Assembly (NCBI GenBank): GCA_938030095.1
Contig: CALHGK010000004.1
Span: forward strand, 62,001 to 126,000
Reading direction: 5' to 3'
Source of the DNA: an uncultured Candidatus Saccharibacteria bacterium
Lineage (GTDB): Bacteria; Patescibacteriota; Saccharimonadia; Saccharimonadales; Saccharimonadaceae
Length of the DNA: 64,000 nucleotides
Positions 44,922-53,676 of the stretch are shown piece by piece. The position numbers were made by a program, and so were the translations under genes. The first letter of the stretch is position 1. Each line of letters opens with the position of its first letter. Below the pieces are notes generated by a model that was given only the letters and a program-made list of their open reading frames with translations, made no database searches and was not told the origin of the DNA.

Positions 44922-44984
44922 CCGCACCTGGTGCAAATGCGCTGCCCTGTGCTATAGTATAAGCAGTAAGCTAACGGGGGAAAT

Positions 44985-46583
44985 GTGAGTAAAATTGCAA
45001 ATTATTTACGCAGTCATATTGCCGGGTCTGTTTCGACTCGGGCCGATTGGCGTGCGTCAGTCAGTGCAGATGCCGGTATTCTAGCCGCAACGCCAGAACT
45101 CGTGGTGGCGCCGCGCGTTGTGAGTGATATTCGCAAGATTACCCGTTTTGCCTGGCAAATGGCTGAGAAGGGCCACACTATACCAGTTGTCACACGCGGC
45201 GCTGGCTGTGGTGCGCTGGGTGGTGCCGTGGGCCAGGGGATACTGCTCGATACAACAGCTCTCGACACGATCTTTGAATATGATGGCAAATCGCAGCGGG
45301 TTCGCGTCCAGCCAGGTGTACCAGCACGCAGTGTAGCGGCAGCACTGAGCATGCATGGTGCTGGTGTTGGGCCACTGACTGGCCAGCGAGGTACAGTTGG
45401 TGGAGTTATTGCAGCTGGTGCACGCGGGACGCTCCTCAGCCGAGCGACCGATCCAGCTGAAGCGATTGATCAGATCGAGGTTGTACTCGCCAACGGTGAC
45501 GTTATGCAGACAGAGCGTCTCTCGCGGCGTGAGCTCAGCCGGCGCAAGGGTTTGCCTGGGTTTGAAGGGGATATTTATCGTCGTGTCGATGCGATTATTA
45601 CTGATAATGCAGCGCTGATCGAGCAGATTAACCCCAATGATACGTCTGGTTATAGTGGTATTGCGCGGGTTAAGCAACCGGACGGGACGTTTGACCTTGG
45701 GCCGCTCTTTGTGGGGAGCGAGGGAACGCTAGGGATCATTGATGAGCTTATTCTCAAGACAGAATTCTTTAGCTTTCGCAAGACAATGGCAGCTCTGGTA
45801 TTTCGGAATAGTAGCGAGGCTCAGGCTGCGATTGATGATATTGACGCACTCCAACCAGCGCAGCTTAGCTATCTCGACGCAGCGATTTTTGAGCAGCTCC
45901 GCCGCGATGGCAAGAAGTATGCTTTTTATGAGGAAGCTGCCCAGCAGTTTACGCCGCAGGCAGTTTTGCTCGTGACACTCGATGACTTTAACACTCGGAC
46001 ACGTGCTCGCAAACAGGCCAAGCTTGAGCAGCTGCAATCTGTGGGTGAGACGGTCGTCACTATCGCTGAAGATGACAGTGATGAAGATGTAGCGGCAGGG
46101 TTTGCTGCGCTCGATCAGTATCGCTGGCCCGATGCCGCGCATATTGGGGCACCGCGCTTGTTTGAGGGGTTTTATGTGCCGCCGCAGCGCTTCGAAGAAT
46201 TTGCTCGGGCGCTCATGCCGCTTGCTCGGGCGTTGCAGTTGCCGCTACCTCTTGCTGGCTACCCTAGCTTGAATCTCTACGGCGTCTATCCGCGCCTCTC
46301 GCTCCGCAAGGTGAGTGATAAGCAAAAGATTTTTAAGCTCTACGACGAGCTTACTAAGCTGCTTGCGCTATATGATGGCCATTTGGTGATGAGCGGTGGT
46401 GAGGGCCGGCTCAAAACGCGCTTCGTCCGTGCTACGCAAAACCCAGACCTTACAGCTCTCTATCAGCAAATCAAGCAGCTCTTCGACCCTCACGGCATTC
46501 TTAATCCTGGTACAAAAACCACCCTGCAGGCCCGCACCATTACTGCAATGCTACGCAATGAATATACGGTGGATTGGCGATAA
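44985..46583 (+). CDS. FAD-binding oxidoreductase (GlcD-like)
   Basis: A 532-residue flavoprotein of the PCMH/VAO superfamily, which includes D-lactate and glycolate dehydrogenases. The FAD-binding half has V-V-T-R-G-A-G-C-G, P-G-V-P-A-R-S-V and G-P-L-T-G-Q-R-G-T-V-G-G-V-I-A-A-G-A-R-G. The signature V-G-S-E-G-T-L-G-I-I follows in the middle and a C-terminal cap ends with L-F-D-P-H-G-I-L-N-P-G-T-K. There are no CCG iron-sulfur motifs. GTG start with GGGGG upstream, TATAGT at 44953-44958. In this cell it could re-oxidise a 2-hydroxy acid; substrate unknown. Confidence 0.9.
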   Translation: MSKIANYLRSHIAGSVSTRADWRASVSADAGILAATPELVVAPRVVSDIRKITRFAWQMAEKGHTIPVVTRGAGCGALGGAVGQGILLDTTALDTIFEYDGKSQRVRVQPGVPARSVAAALSMHGAGVGPLTGQRGTVGGVIAAGARGTLLSRATDPAEAIDQIEVVLANGDVMQTERLSRRELSRRKGLPGFEGDIYRRVDAIITDNAALIEQINPNDTSGYSGIARVKQPDGTFDLGPLFVGSEGTLGIIDELILKTEFFSFRKTMAALVFRNSSEAQAAIDDIDALQPAQLSYLDAAIFEQLRRDGKKYAFYEEAAQQFTPQAVLLVTLDDFNTRTRARKQAKLEQLQSVGETVVTIAEDDSDEDVAAGFAALDQYRWPDAAHIGAPRLFEGFYVPPQRFEEFARALMPLARALQLPLPLAGYPSLNLYGVYPRLSLRKVSDKQKIFKLYDELTKLLALYDGHLVMSGGEGRLKTRFVRATQNPDLTALYQQIKQLFDPHGILNPGTKTTLQARTITAMLRNEYTVDWR

Positions 46584-46674
46584 AACTTTGTAGAGGGAAG
46601 CATGCTTGCTATTTGTGGCAATTGATTTCTTTGCCATACCTCAATAAAATGGAGGAAGAAAGAGGATAGTGAAT

Positions 46675-48104
46675 ATGAGTGTCGATCAACGAATAGTATC
46701 CCGTAACCCCGCCACCAACGAACCGATCTGGTCTGGAAGTCTTGCGGATGACGCTGCGATCGCACAGGCTGTTTCTGTCGCAACGCGTGCACAGCACACA
46801 TGGGAAGCGACACCGCTTGATGCGCGCAAAGACATTATCCGTGCCTTTGCCGATCAAGTAACGACACATAGCGAAGATGCTGCACGCATTATTTCGCAGG
46901 ATAATGGCAAACCACTCTGGGAAGCGCGCACCGAAGTCAAATCACTCGGTAATAAAGTACAGGCGGTCTTCGACGCCTATGATCAACGGGCTCAGACAGT
47001 TACGAAGCAAGTCAATGGACGCCAGTCGGTGACGCGTTATCGGCCTCATGGTGTTATGGCAGTGCTGGGGCCATACAACTTCCCAATGAGCATGCCAAAC
47101 AGCCATGTCATGCCTGCTCTTCTTGCTGGCAATACCGTCATTTTCAAACCAAGTGAGAAAGTGCCATATGCCGGTGAGTACTACGCGCAACTCTGGCAGC
47201 AGGCTGGACTGCCAGATGGGGTGCTTCAAGTTATTCATGGCGATGGAGACGTAGCGCAAAAACTTATTGCACACCCTCAAGTAAATGGTGTTCTTTTCAT
47301 CGGTAGTCGAGCGGCTGGCGTGTCGATCGAAAAGCAGCTTGCCGGTGCACCAGACAAGATCTGCGCCCTCGAAATGGGTGGCATAGCCCACTTGTTATCT
47401 GGGACTATGATGATGTACGCATCGCGGTGCACATTGCGGTGCAGTCTGGTTATATTTCAAGCGGCCAACGCTGCTCATCGGCACGGCGGCTTATCATCAA
47501 TAGGGCGATTGCAGACGAATTTATTCCTGCACTTCGGCAAGCGGTTGAGAGCATTGTTGTTGGCAATCAGTTTGATACCAATCCAACGCCTTTCATGGGT
47601 CCGTTGGTTGACTATGGGGCGGTTCGTCATTTCTTTGATAAGTACCATGCCGCTGTCTCAGCTGGCGCACATGTTCTCGTTCCGGCCGAACCAATCCCGA
47701 CGCTTGGTGACAACTTTGTCAGTCCTGGGTTGATCGATGTCACTGGTGTGCCCTTGCCAGATGAAGAGATCTTTGGACCACTCCTTCAGGTGTCGACAGT
47801 GCAGACCCTGGCCGAAGCAATTACCCAAGCAAACGCAACACAGTTTGGTCTTGCTGCTGGCATTGTCACTCGCGAGCGTGCACAATACGAAGCATTCTAC
47901 CAGCAAACAAAGGCAGGCATCATTAACTGGAACCAGCCACTGACTGGTGCAACGACTGCGGCTCCATTTGGTGGAGCGAAGGCTAGTGGCAACTACCGAT
48001 CAGCTGGATTCCTGTCGGTTGACTACTGCTCATACCCATGCGCGTCAATTGAGGATGCGTCACCAGCAGTGCCGGCGACGTTACCGGCTGGGGTGGTGTA
48101 TTAA
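46675..48104 (+). pseudogene. Aldehyde dehydrogenase, single-base frameshift
   Basis: A NAD(P)-dependent aldehyde dehydrogenase most like succinylglutamate-semialdehyde dehydrogenase (AstD). The N-terminal half has the proline-helix region G-P-Y-N-F-P-M-S, F-K-P-S-E-K-V and the catalytic-base region L-E-M-G-G. Directly after, at about 47382-47384, the frame shifts: the +2 frame continues S-P-L-V-I-W-D-Y-D-D-V, then G-Q-R-C-S-S-A-R-R with the nucleophilic Cys, and P-L-P-D-E-E-I-F-G-P. Inserting one A after GGC (giving G-G-N-S-P-L) restores a normal 477-residue protein. Both halves are otherwise perfect, suggesting a recent loss or a base-calling error. Confidence 0.88.
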
Positions 48105-48118
48105 ATAACTAAAGCGAG

Positions 48119-48153
48119 TTGACATAGATAGTAAATGGTGTATGATAGTGCCA
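48119..48153 (+). promoter_or_regulatory. Promoter TTGACA-16-TATGAT, leaderless start
   Basis: TTGACA (48119-48124), 16 nt, TATGAT (48141-48146), then 6 nt to ATG at 48153. Both boxes are clear. Confidence 0.75.
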
Positions 48154-49025
48154 TGAAACAATCCTACTCTGTAGCGCAATTGCGAAGTGTCCTGCTCTAT
48201 CTGTCAATTGGCCTGCTAACATTGTGCGCGCTTCTCGGGATTCTTGCAGTATTATCGCAAGAAATTGATTGGCGAATCCTATTCACGACGTTTTGCGCCG
48301 CAATCGCATCATTAATTGCTATGAGCAACATATCGCGACTTACGGATAACCGAATAGTTATAAAAATTCTATCCATTATGTCGATCATCCTCAATGCTCA
48401 GTGGTTTACTGGTATGTTTGTTATCCAGTGGAATCTCTATCGGTTTCTTAGTTTTTGTCGTCCCTCTGTCAGTACGGGGAGTCGATATAATAGACATTAT
48501 AGCGACTATAGCAACTATGACTACGAAGGTCATGTTCAGACACAAATATGCAGCGACTTCCTCTCGATTACGACGAAGCTTACGCTCACAGCATTAATTA
48601 TTGCACTACTCATTACACTTAGCGTAAAGACCTTGTCATACGCCAACAAAAACTCTTTCATCATAGGAATGAAAATGATGACGGTTACTTGCGCCAGTCT
48701 TTTAAGCATGGCATGCTTGAGTATGGTATGGTTTAATGTGCGAGATACGTCAAGTACGCTACGTTTTTTGATAGTTTTTGGTATACTCACTGTATTTGGT
48801 TTAATAGTAACACCTATTTTGGTACATCTAGAGAAGGTGCAGCGCTACCTCCAACCTGCACAACCAAGTACGTCGGTGGTGCAGAATGAACAGCAGCTTC
48901 GGCACGAGATTGAATGCCAGGTGCGGGCACAAATTGCTGCTGAGCAGCAAGCAGCAAAAGCGGAGGAACAAGCTCAAGTACCTCCCACAGCTTCGAATGA
49001 AGATGGTGCAATGCATGATGTGTAG
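48153..49025 (+). CDS. Four-helix membrane protein with charged C-terminus
   Basis: A 290-residue integral membrane protein. Hydrophobic segments lie at about 11-35, 43-60, 70-95, 145-165, 175-195 and 205-225, with a Tyr-rich loop (Y-N-R-H-Y-S-D-Y-S-N-Y-D-Y) between the third and fourth. The C-terminal 50 residues are a Gln/Glu/Ala coiled coil. Not recognised. The start at 48153 is fixed by a TTGACA/TATGAT promoter 6 nt upstream; the in-frame GTG/ATG codons before it lie inside the promoter. Confidence 0.75.
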   Translation: MKQSYSVAQLRSVLLYLSIGLLTLCALLGILAVLSQEIDWRILFTTFCAAIASLIAMSNISRLTDNRIVIKILSIMSIILNAQWFTGMFVIQWNLYRFLSFCRPSVSTGSRYNRHYSDYSNYDYEGHVQTQICSDFLSITTKLTLTALIIALLITLSVKTLSYANKNSFIIGMKMMTVTCASLLSMACLSMVWFNVRDTSSTLRFLIVFGILTVFGLIVTPILVHLEKVQRYLQPAQPSTSVVQNEQQLRHEIECQVRAQIAAEQQAAKAEEQAQVPPTASNEDGAMHDV

Positions 49026-49231
49026 CATGATTGATAAGTTAACAATGGGTGATTATGCTCCCGATAATGATGGGTGGTGCTGAATGCAAGAGGTGATGGG
49101 TGTTGCAGATCGACAGATAATCAATAATTTGAGTGACAGGGTTACCTGTGTATGCCATCAGAGTTCAATGAATGATTAGAGTTATTTCCGATTTAGTGAT
49201 ACTCAAAAATACGACACAGCAGTTAGCCATT

Positions 49232-49255
49232 TAATGTAATAGATAATGTAATAGA
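49232..49255 (+). repeat. Two tandem copies of a 12-bp repeat
   Basis: TAATGTAATAGA at 49232-49243 is followed directly by an identical copy at 49244-49255, just before the AGAGGAGGTG ribosome binding site of the CinA-like gene. The 247-bp gap upstream (49026-49272) shows no gene. Confidence 0.7.
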
Positions 49256-49272
49256 AAAGAGGAGGTGTACAT

Positions 49273-50139
49273 ATGTCTCGCAGGCGAGGAGCTATCATCA
49301 CAATAGGCGATGAGGTGCTCAACGGAAGTACGCTCGACACTAATTCACACTGGCTTTGTACACAAATTGCTGGTCGTGGTGCGCTGGTTACGACGGTAGT
49401 TACGGTACACGATGATCCAGATGCAATAAAAGACGCGTTGGCATATTGCATACACACGGAGCCAGACTTGATTTTTACCATCGGAGGTCTTGGCCCAACG
49501 ATTGATGACCGAACTGTAGAGTCAGTTGCTCGCGCCCTCGAGTTGCCACTCGAGATTAATCAAGCTGCAATCGAGTATGTCCAGAAACGATATTGTGACC
49601 TGGAGTCACAAGAAATAGTTGATCGTGATGTGTCTGCATCAGCAAGGAATGCTCGCAAAAAGATGGCTTTGCTGCCCACCGGGGCAGTGCCAATCTATAA
49701 TCCGGTTGGCGCTGCACCAGCGGTCGTTATTAATACAGATGATACGATGTCTGTTCTATGTCTTCCGGGTGTTCCTGCAGAGGTTCGCGCGATAGTTAGT
49801 AGGCATGCATCCGGTATTTTGGAACGCCGCCTCGGTAGCGGATTTTTAAGAACGATGACGATCATGACGAGTACAAATGATGAGTCGGTCCTTGCAGAAG
49901 CATCTGCTGTACTGACTCGTGAATTCGTGGAGGTGTATGTAAAAACTCGTCCAATTCGTCAAGAAGGTGGAAAGATTGGTGTGACACTAACAGCGTCTGG
50001 AAACAACCAAGCAAAAATTGGCGTTCTGTTAGATACAGCGTTTCAGAGACTGACAGTTCTTCTTGAGGAATACGGCGTCAGTATTGTTAGGTGCTGTGTT
50101 GATGATGCAGATTGGCGGCAACTCAATAATTCCCTATGA
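49273..50139 (+). CDS. CinA-like (MoaB/CinA N-terminal domain) protein
   Basis: A 288-residue protein with the molybdopterin-binding-like fold of the CinA N-terminal domain: I-I-T-I-G-D-E-V-L-N-G, then N-S-H-W-L, T-I-G-G-L-G-P-T-I-D-D-R-T and C-L-P-G-V-P-A-E-V. In CinA this domain hydrolyses ADP-ribose or related nucleotides (COG1058). The C-terminal amidase domain of full CinA is absent; instead there is an extra region of about 100 residues. AGAGGAGGTG gives a strong ribosome binding site. Its stop codon overlaps the next gene's -10 box. Confidence 0.88.
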   Translation: MSRRRGAIITIGDEVLNGSTLDTNSHWLCTQIAGRGALVTTVVTVHDDPDAIKDALAYCIHTEPDLIFTIGGLGPTIDDRTVESVARALELPLEINQAAIEYVQKRYCDLESQEIVDRDVSASARNARKKMALLPTGAVPIYNPVGAAPAVVINTDDTMSVLCLPGVPAEVRAIVSRHASGILERRLGSGFLRTMTIMTSTNDESVLAEASAVLTREFVEVYVKTRPIRQEGGKIGVTLTASGNNQAKIGVLLDTAFQRLTVLLEEYGVSIVRCCVDDADWRQLNNSL

Positions 50140-50147
50140 TCAGATCA
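50135..50147 (+). promoter_or_regulatory. Leaderless-type promoter inside the end of the CinA-like gene
   Basis: TATGAT at 50135-50140 contains the TGA stop of the upstream gene (50137-50139); 6 nt later comes ATG at 50147. Confidence 0.5.
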
Positions 50148-50758
50148 TGCAAACAATTCGCTATAAATACCTGACTGTCATTCTTCTATCCCTTGCGTTA
50201 GCGATACTATCGCTTGTCAGCAATATCTACTTTCCCCAAGAAATGGAAGGGCAGTTGCAGCTATACTCTTGTATCCGCAAGATATTTAGTAAGTTATTTA
50301 ATGCAGGTATCGTCTGGGCTGCGTTGCCATTCTTGGCAGGGTGGAGATCTCAAAGCTTGGTAAAAGCGGCGATCAGTGGCGCTGCTATTGCAGAACTCAC
50401 ACTGCTACTCCATTACGGTATCGGCTATCTTATTGGGGTGTATGGCTCTACGATATTTATGGCGAATTCATTTTGGTTTATTGCTGCTCTTGTACTATGT
50501 GCCCCGCTAGGAGTATGCGGCTGGATTGCAGCTTTGCCAAAAAAGTCATCCCGTATATTCTGGTTCATCCTGCCGATCGGGGCAATTTTCGAGCCCTTTG
50601 TGACTCGAAAACTAATGCCATACTCGATAGTTCGGCCATGGCCTGAAGCATATTCAGATTACATTAGCGGTGTGGTGCTGTTGCTTGTTGGTGTTGTTGG
50701 TATTCTCCTGTGTTTTCAGCGAGGCAGTTACTTTCGTTTTATGCGCACGCATGCTTAG
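50147..50758 (+). CDS. Polytopic membrane protein, unknown
   Basis: A 203-residue protein with five or so hydrophobic helices (near 8-26, 45-62, 66-88, 100-120 and 172-192). I do not recognise the family. Longer starts overlapping the upstream gene exist, but ATG at 50147 gives an ordinary basic start (M-Q-T-I-R-Y-K-Y) and lies 6 nt after TATGAT. Confidence 0.7.
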   Translation: MQTIRYKYLTVILLSLALAILSLVSNIYFPQEMEGQLQLYSCIRKIFSKLFNAGIVWAALPFLAGWRSQSLVKAAISGAAIAELTLLLHYGIGYLIGVYGSTIFMANSFWFIAALVLCAPLGVCGWIAALPKKSSRIFWFILPIGAIFEPFVTRKLMPYSIVRPWPEAYSDYISGVVLLLVGVVGILLCFQRGSYFRFMRTHA

Positions 50759-50798
50759 TCATCTATTGATACACACGAAAATAACCTACAACACGAAC

Positions 50799-50824
50799 AA
50801 CGCCCACCCTGGTGAGTGAGCGTT
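50799..50824. terminator. Hairpin between converging membrane-protein and tRNA genes
   Basis: AACGC with inner CACC pairs with GGTG and GCGTT. T-runs are poor on both sides. A second hairpin (near 50850-50875) lies closer to the tRNA end. Confidence 0.45.
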
Positions 50825-50888
50825 ATTCAACATCTGGAACCACATCCTAGCCTGTTTTGGCTGGGATAGATTTAGATAAGAGCTTGCT

Positions 50889-50975
50889 TGGTACGGATGA
50901 GAGGACTTGAACCTCCACGCCCCGCAGGGCACTAGCACCTGAAGCTAGCGCGTCTACCAATTCCGCCACATCCGC
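50889..50975 (-). tRNA. tRNA-Leu (anticodon CAG)
   Basis: An 87-nt type II tRNA. Acceptor GCGGATG pairs with CATCCGT (a G-U pair at position 1-72). The anticodon stem CTAGC/GCTAG encloses TTCAGGT, giving anticodon CAG, which reads CUG. The long variable arm (GCCCTGCGGGGC) and T-loop GGTTCAAGTCC are typical, and the 3' CCA is encoded. TACAAT at 51012-51007 on the minus strand is the probable promoter. Confidence 0.96.
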
Positions 50976-51110
50976 AGATATTACGCACCGCAGGCTCTTA
51001 CCGTGTATTGTATACGAATTTCGGCCTTGCGTAAAGAGTTTTGTGATACAATCAGGTAAATAAACTGTGGCGGGTCTGCCACTATTTTAGATTATGTAAG
51101 GAGTAATGAT

Positions 51111-51473
51111 ATGACCTCTATCCATCCATCGTCTCAAACATTCTACAAAGAAGGCTGGATACAGCAAAAAATCGAAGAAGTCCGAGAGCAATGCGGCACC
51201 GCCAACTCGGGTGAAGCTGGAGATAAGCAGTATGCTGAGGCGCGCTGACGGACGGTTGGTGCATTGGGCGCAATTGCCATGCGACCGAGTGAGAGCCTTA
51301 CACTGTATACGGCAAGCTGCACGCTGTATGGCCTTGCTGTATCATCACGCACCGGACAGCCAACACAGGGTGAGCTTACCGAAGAGAGTATCCGCACTAT
51401 TCGTGAGATCAGTGGCATGATGCAGCAGTCCGTCGAAGAAAATAATACTGATGTTATAGGAATAGCAGCATAA
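51111..51473 (+). pseudogene. Small hypothetical gene with an in-frame TGA
   Basis: From ATG at 51111, with an AAGGAG ribosome binding site, the frame encodes 45 residues (M-T-S-I-H-P-S-S-Q-T-F-Y-K-E-G-W) and meets TGA at 51246-51248. The same frame then continues for 74 more codons (R-T-V-G-A-L-G-A-I-A-M-R-P-S-E-S) to a normal TAA. The full length would be about 120 residues. CGA to TGA would explain the stop (R-R-R context). TGA is a regular stop in other genes here, so recoding is unlikely. Family not recognised. Confidence 0.6.
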
Positions 51474-51481
51474 TATCACCA

Positions 51482-52048
51482 ATGAGTACCATAGAGCCCA
51501 CCGCTGCACTAGCCGAAGCCGACCGTCGCAATGTGGTAGACCGCTATAAAGGGCTATCTCACCAAGCGATCGTTGCCGATCTTGATGAGCATGGCTCGGC
51601 ACTTCATATTGCGATTGATAATGTTGTGCGCGATTTCAACATGGGGACGATCGTCCGCAGCGCTAATGCCTTTGGGGTGCGGCATATCCACATTATTGGC
51701 CGGCGGCAGTGGAATAAGCGCGGCGCAATGATGACAGACGCGTATCTGCACGTGCATTATCACCAAACGGTTGAAGATTTCTTACAGGCTATTACTGGTC
51801 GGCCACTCATCGCGGTCGATAATGTTGCCGGTTCACAGCCACTTCAGTCGGTCGCGCTGCCGCGTAGTGCTGTGCTTTTGTTTGGGGCAGAGGGGCCTGG
51901 TATTCGTCCCGAGCTGCTTGAGTCGGCTACGGGTATTGTTGCAATTGAGCAGTTTGGCAGTACGCGTAGCCTCAATGTCGGCGTAGCAGCCGGTATTGCG
52001 ATGTATGCTTGGGTGCAGCAGCATCGGTTATACCCAGATCAAAAGTAG
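51482..52048 (+). CDS. TrmH/SpoU-family RNA methyltransferase (second copy)
   Basis: A 188-residue SPOUT methyltransferase, distinct from the one at 10649. Motif 1 is F-N-M-G-T-I-V-R-S-A-N-A-F-G, motif 2 L-L-F-G-A-E-G-P-G-I and motif 3 R-S-L-N-V-G-V-A-A-G-I-A-M-Y. The R-R-Q-W-N-K-R-G-A-M-M-T segment suggests an rRNA- or tRNA-binding loop. It likely methylates a ribose 2'-OH. No clear Shine-Dalgarno precedes the ATG. Confidence 0.9.
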   Translation: MSTIEPTAALAEADRRNVVDRYKGLSHQAIVADLDEHGSALHIAIDNVVRDFNMGTIVRSANAFGVRHIHIIGRRQWNKRGAMMTDAYLHVHYHQTVEDFLQAITGRPLIAVDNVAGSQPLQSVALPRSAVLLFGAEGPGIRPELLESATGIVAIEQFGSTRSLNVGVAAGIAMYAWVQQHRLYPDQK

Positions 52049-52179
52049 AGATTACTCTCTTTACTCCTTTTCAAATATAAGGTAGCGAAGGAGTATGTAG
52101 TGCTGCGTGGCGCTATAGAGTAGTGAATCCAGCCAAGGGCTTGTTTTTCCATGCCGTTTATGCAAAAATAGCAGTAACT

Positions 52180-53523
52180 ATGACAAAACTTTCATCGGAA
52201 TCATATCGGGGGGCGCGGGATTGGTATCCGGAAGATCTTCGCGTGCGCAAATACATCTTTCAGACCTGGCGTCATGTCGCCAAGAGCTACGGCTACGAAG
52301 AATACGATGCACCGCTGCTTGAGCCGGTTGAAGTGTATGCCGCCAAAAGTGGTGACGAGTTAGTGAATGACCAGACGTATCAGTTTATTGATCGTGGCGA
52401 TCGACAGGTAGCGATCCGTCCTGAAATGACACCGAGCGTAAGCCGGATGATTGCCAAGCACCGCCAAGAGATCGCCTATCCAGCGCGTTGGTTTAGTATT
52501 GCCCAGTTTATGCGCTACGAGCGGCCACAACGGGGGCGAGAGCGTGAATTTTGGCAGATGAATGTCGATATATTTGGTGTTGATAACATGCAGGCCGAGG
52601 CCGAGATTATCGCACTTGGTAGCCGTATCATGAAGGCTTTTGGCGCAACGGACGACATGTACACTATTCGTATCAACAACCGCCAGTTGATCAACCTTAT
52701 GATGGCGCAGTTTCTTGAGCTCGATGCTGTGCAGGCTCAGCTGATGATTCGGCTGTTTGATCGTAAGAACAAGATTCCACCGCAGGCTTTTCGCGACCAG
52801 GCGATTGAGATCTTTGGTGAGGCAGCAGCACCGGTTGGTTTGCAGCGGATTGCTCAGCTCTTGACGGCACGTACCATGGCCGATCTCCCCGAATCGATTC
52901 GCGATAGCGAGGCGGTGCGTGATGTGCAGCGGCTCTTTACACTACTTGAGCGTAGTGGCGTGACGAATGCCATCTTCGATATCACGCTCATGCGTGGATT
53001 GGATTATTACACGGGTACAGTGTTTGAGTTCTTCGACACGCATCCAGATAATAATCGTTCGCTCTTTGGTGGTGGGCGCTATGATGGCTTAGTAGGGATG
53101 TTTGGTGCCGAGCCGATTAGTGCGGTCGGCTTCGCACCGGGCCTATCGATGATGCAGCTCTTCCTCGAGGCACACCAGCTGCTACCAGAGTTTAGCTCCA
53201 CAACCGATATCTATATGATCGTCCTTGGTGGGGCAATGCGCGGTGCGCTCGAGCTAGCGGATGACCTGCGCGATGAGGACGTTAATGTCGAAGTCGATTT
53301 TACTGGTCGCAAGCTTGATAAGCAACTCAAGGCAGCGATCAAGAAACAGATTCCATATTTCCTCTTTGTTGGGGAGGACGAGCTAGAGAACGAGATTTAT
53401 ACCCTCAAGAATATTGCGACGAGCGAGGAGCAAAAGCTCAGCCTGGAGCGCGTCGTCAGCGCCGTTAAGGACTATCGTCGCCAACCATCACGCAGCGAAG
53501 ATGATGACTTTGATTTATCGTAG
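52180..53523 (+). CDS. hisS: Histidyl-tRNA synthetase
   Basis: A 447-residue class II synthetase. Motif 1 region Y-R-G-A-R-D-W-Y-P-E-D replaces the usual G-T-R-D. Motif 2 is M-R-Y-E-R-P-Q-R-G-R-E-R-E-F-W-Q and the histidine-specific block is R-G-L-D-Y-Y-T-G-T-V-F-E. Motif 3 reads G-G-G-R-Y-D-G-L-V. The C-terminal anticodon-binding domain is complete, with an acidic tail S-E-D-D-D-F-D. The start at 52180 (MTKLSSESY) agrees with family length; the GTG at 52123 sits 3 nt behind a TATAGA box and is unlikely to be used. Confidence 0.94.
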   Translation: MTKLSSESYRGARDWYPEDLRVRKYIFQTWRHVAKSYGYEEYDAPLLEPVEVYAAKSGDELVNDQTYQFIDRGDRQVAIRPEMTPSVSRMIAKHRQEIAYPARWFSIAQFMRYERPQRGREREFWQMNVDIFGVDNMQAEAEIIALGSRIMKAFGATDDMYTIRINNRQLINLMMAQFLELDAVQAQLMIRLFDRKNKIPPQAFRDQAIEIFGEAAAPVGLQRIAQLLTARTMADLPESIRDSEAVRDVQRLFTLLERSGVTNAIFDITLMRGLDYYTGTVFEFFDTHPDNNRSLFGGGRYDGLVGMFGAEPISAVGFAPGLSMMQLFLEAHQLLPEFSSTTDIYMIVLGGAMRGALELADDLRDEDVNVEVDFTGRKLDKQLKAAIKKQIPYFLFVGEDELENEIYTLKNIATSEEQKLSLERVVSAVKDYRRQPSRSEDDDFDLS

Positions 53524-53661
53524 TGTCACCATGTGCGTCTCTGTTGCAGCTATAGCTCATCTCTGTTAGCTTCTCGTTTTGCTCATCTTGCGAAACACTA
53601 TATATACGCGTACATGCTTGGGTCTGTCGCATGCCTATTTCACACTGCCAGCGACATATGA

Positions 53662-53676
53662 TACAATAACCAACTA
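53662..53676 (+). promoter_or_regulatory. Leaderless-type promoter of tig
   Basis: TACAAT at 53662-53667, 8 nt, ATG at 53676. No Shine-Dalgarno. Confidence 0.55.

Noticed and set aside
46669..48104. Two separate aldehyde dehydrogenase genes
   Set aside because: The pieces are complementary halves of one domain and join exactly by restoring one base.
51246..51248. UGA recoding (code 25) as in some CPR lineages
   Set aside because: Many normal genes in the window end in TGA, including gatC, the DUF5665 gene and the inositol phosphatase, so TGA is a stop here.
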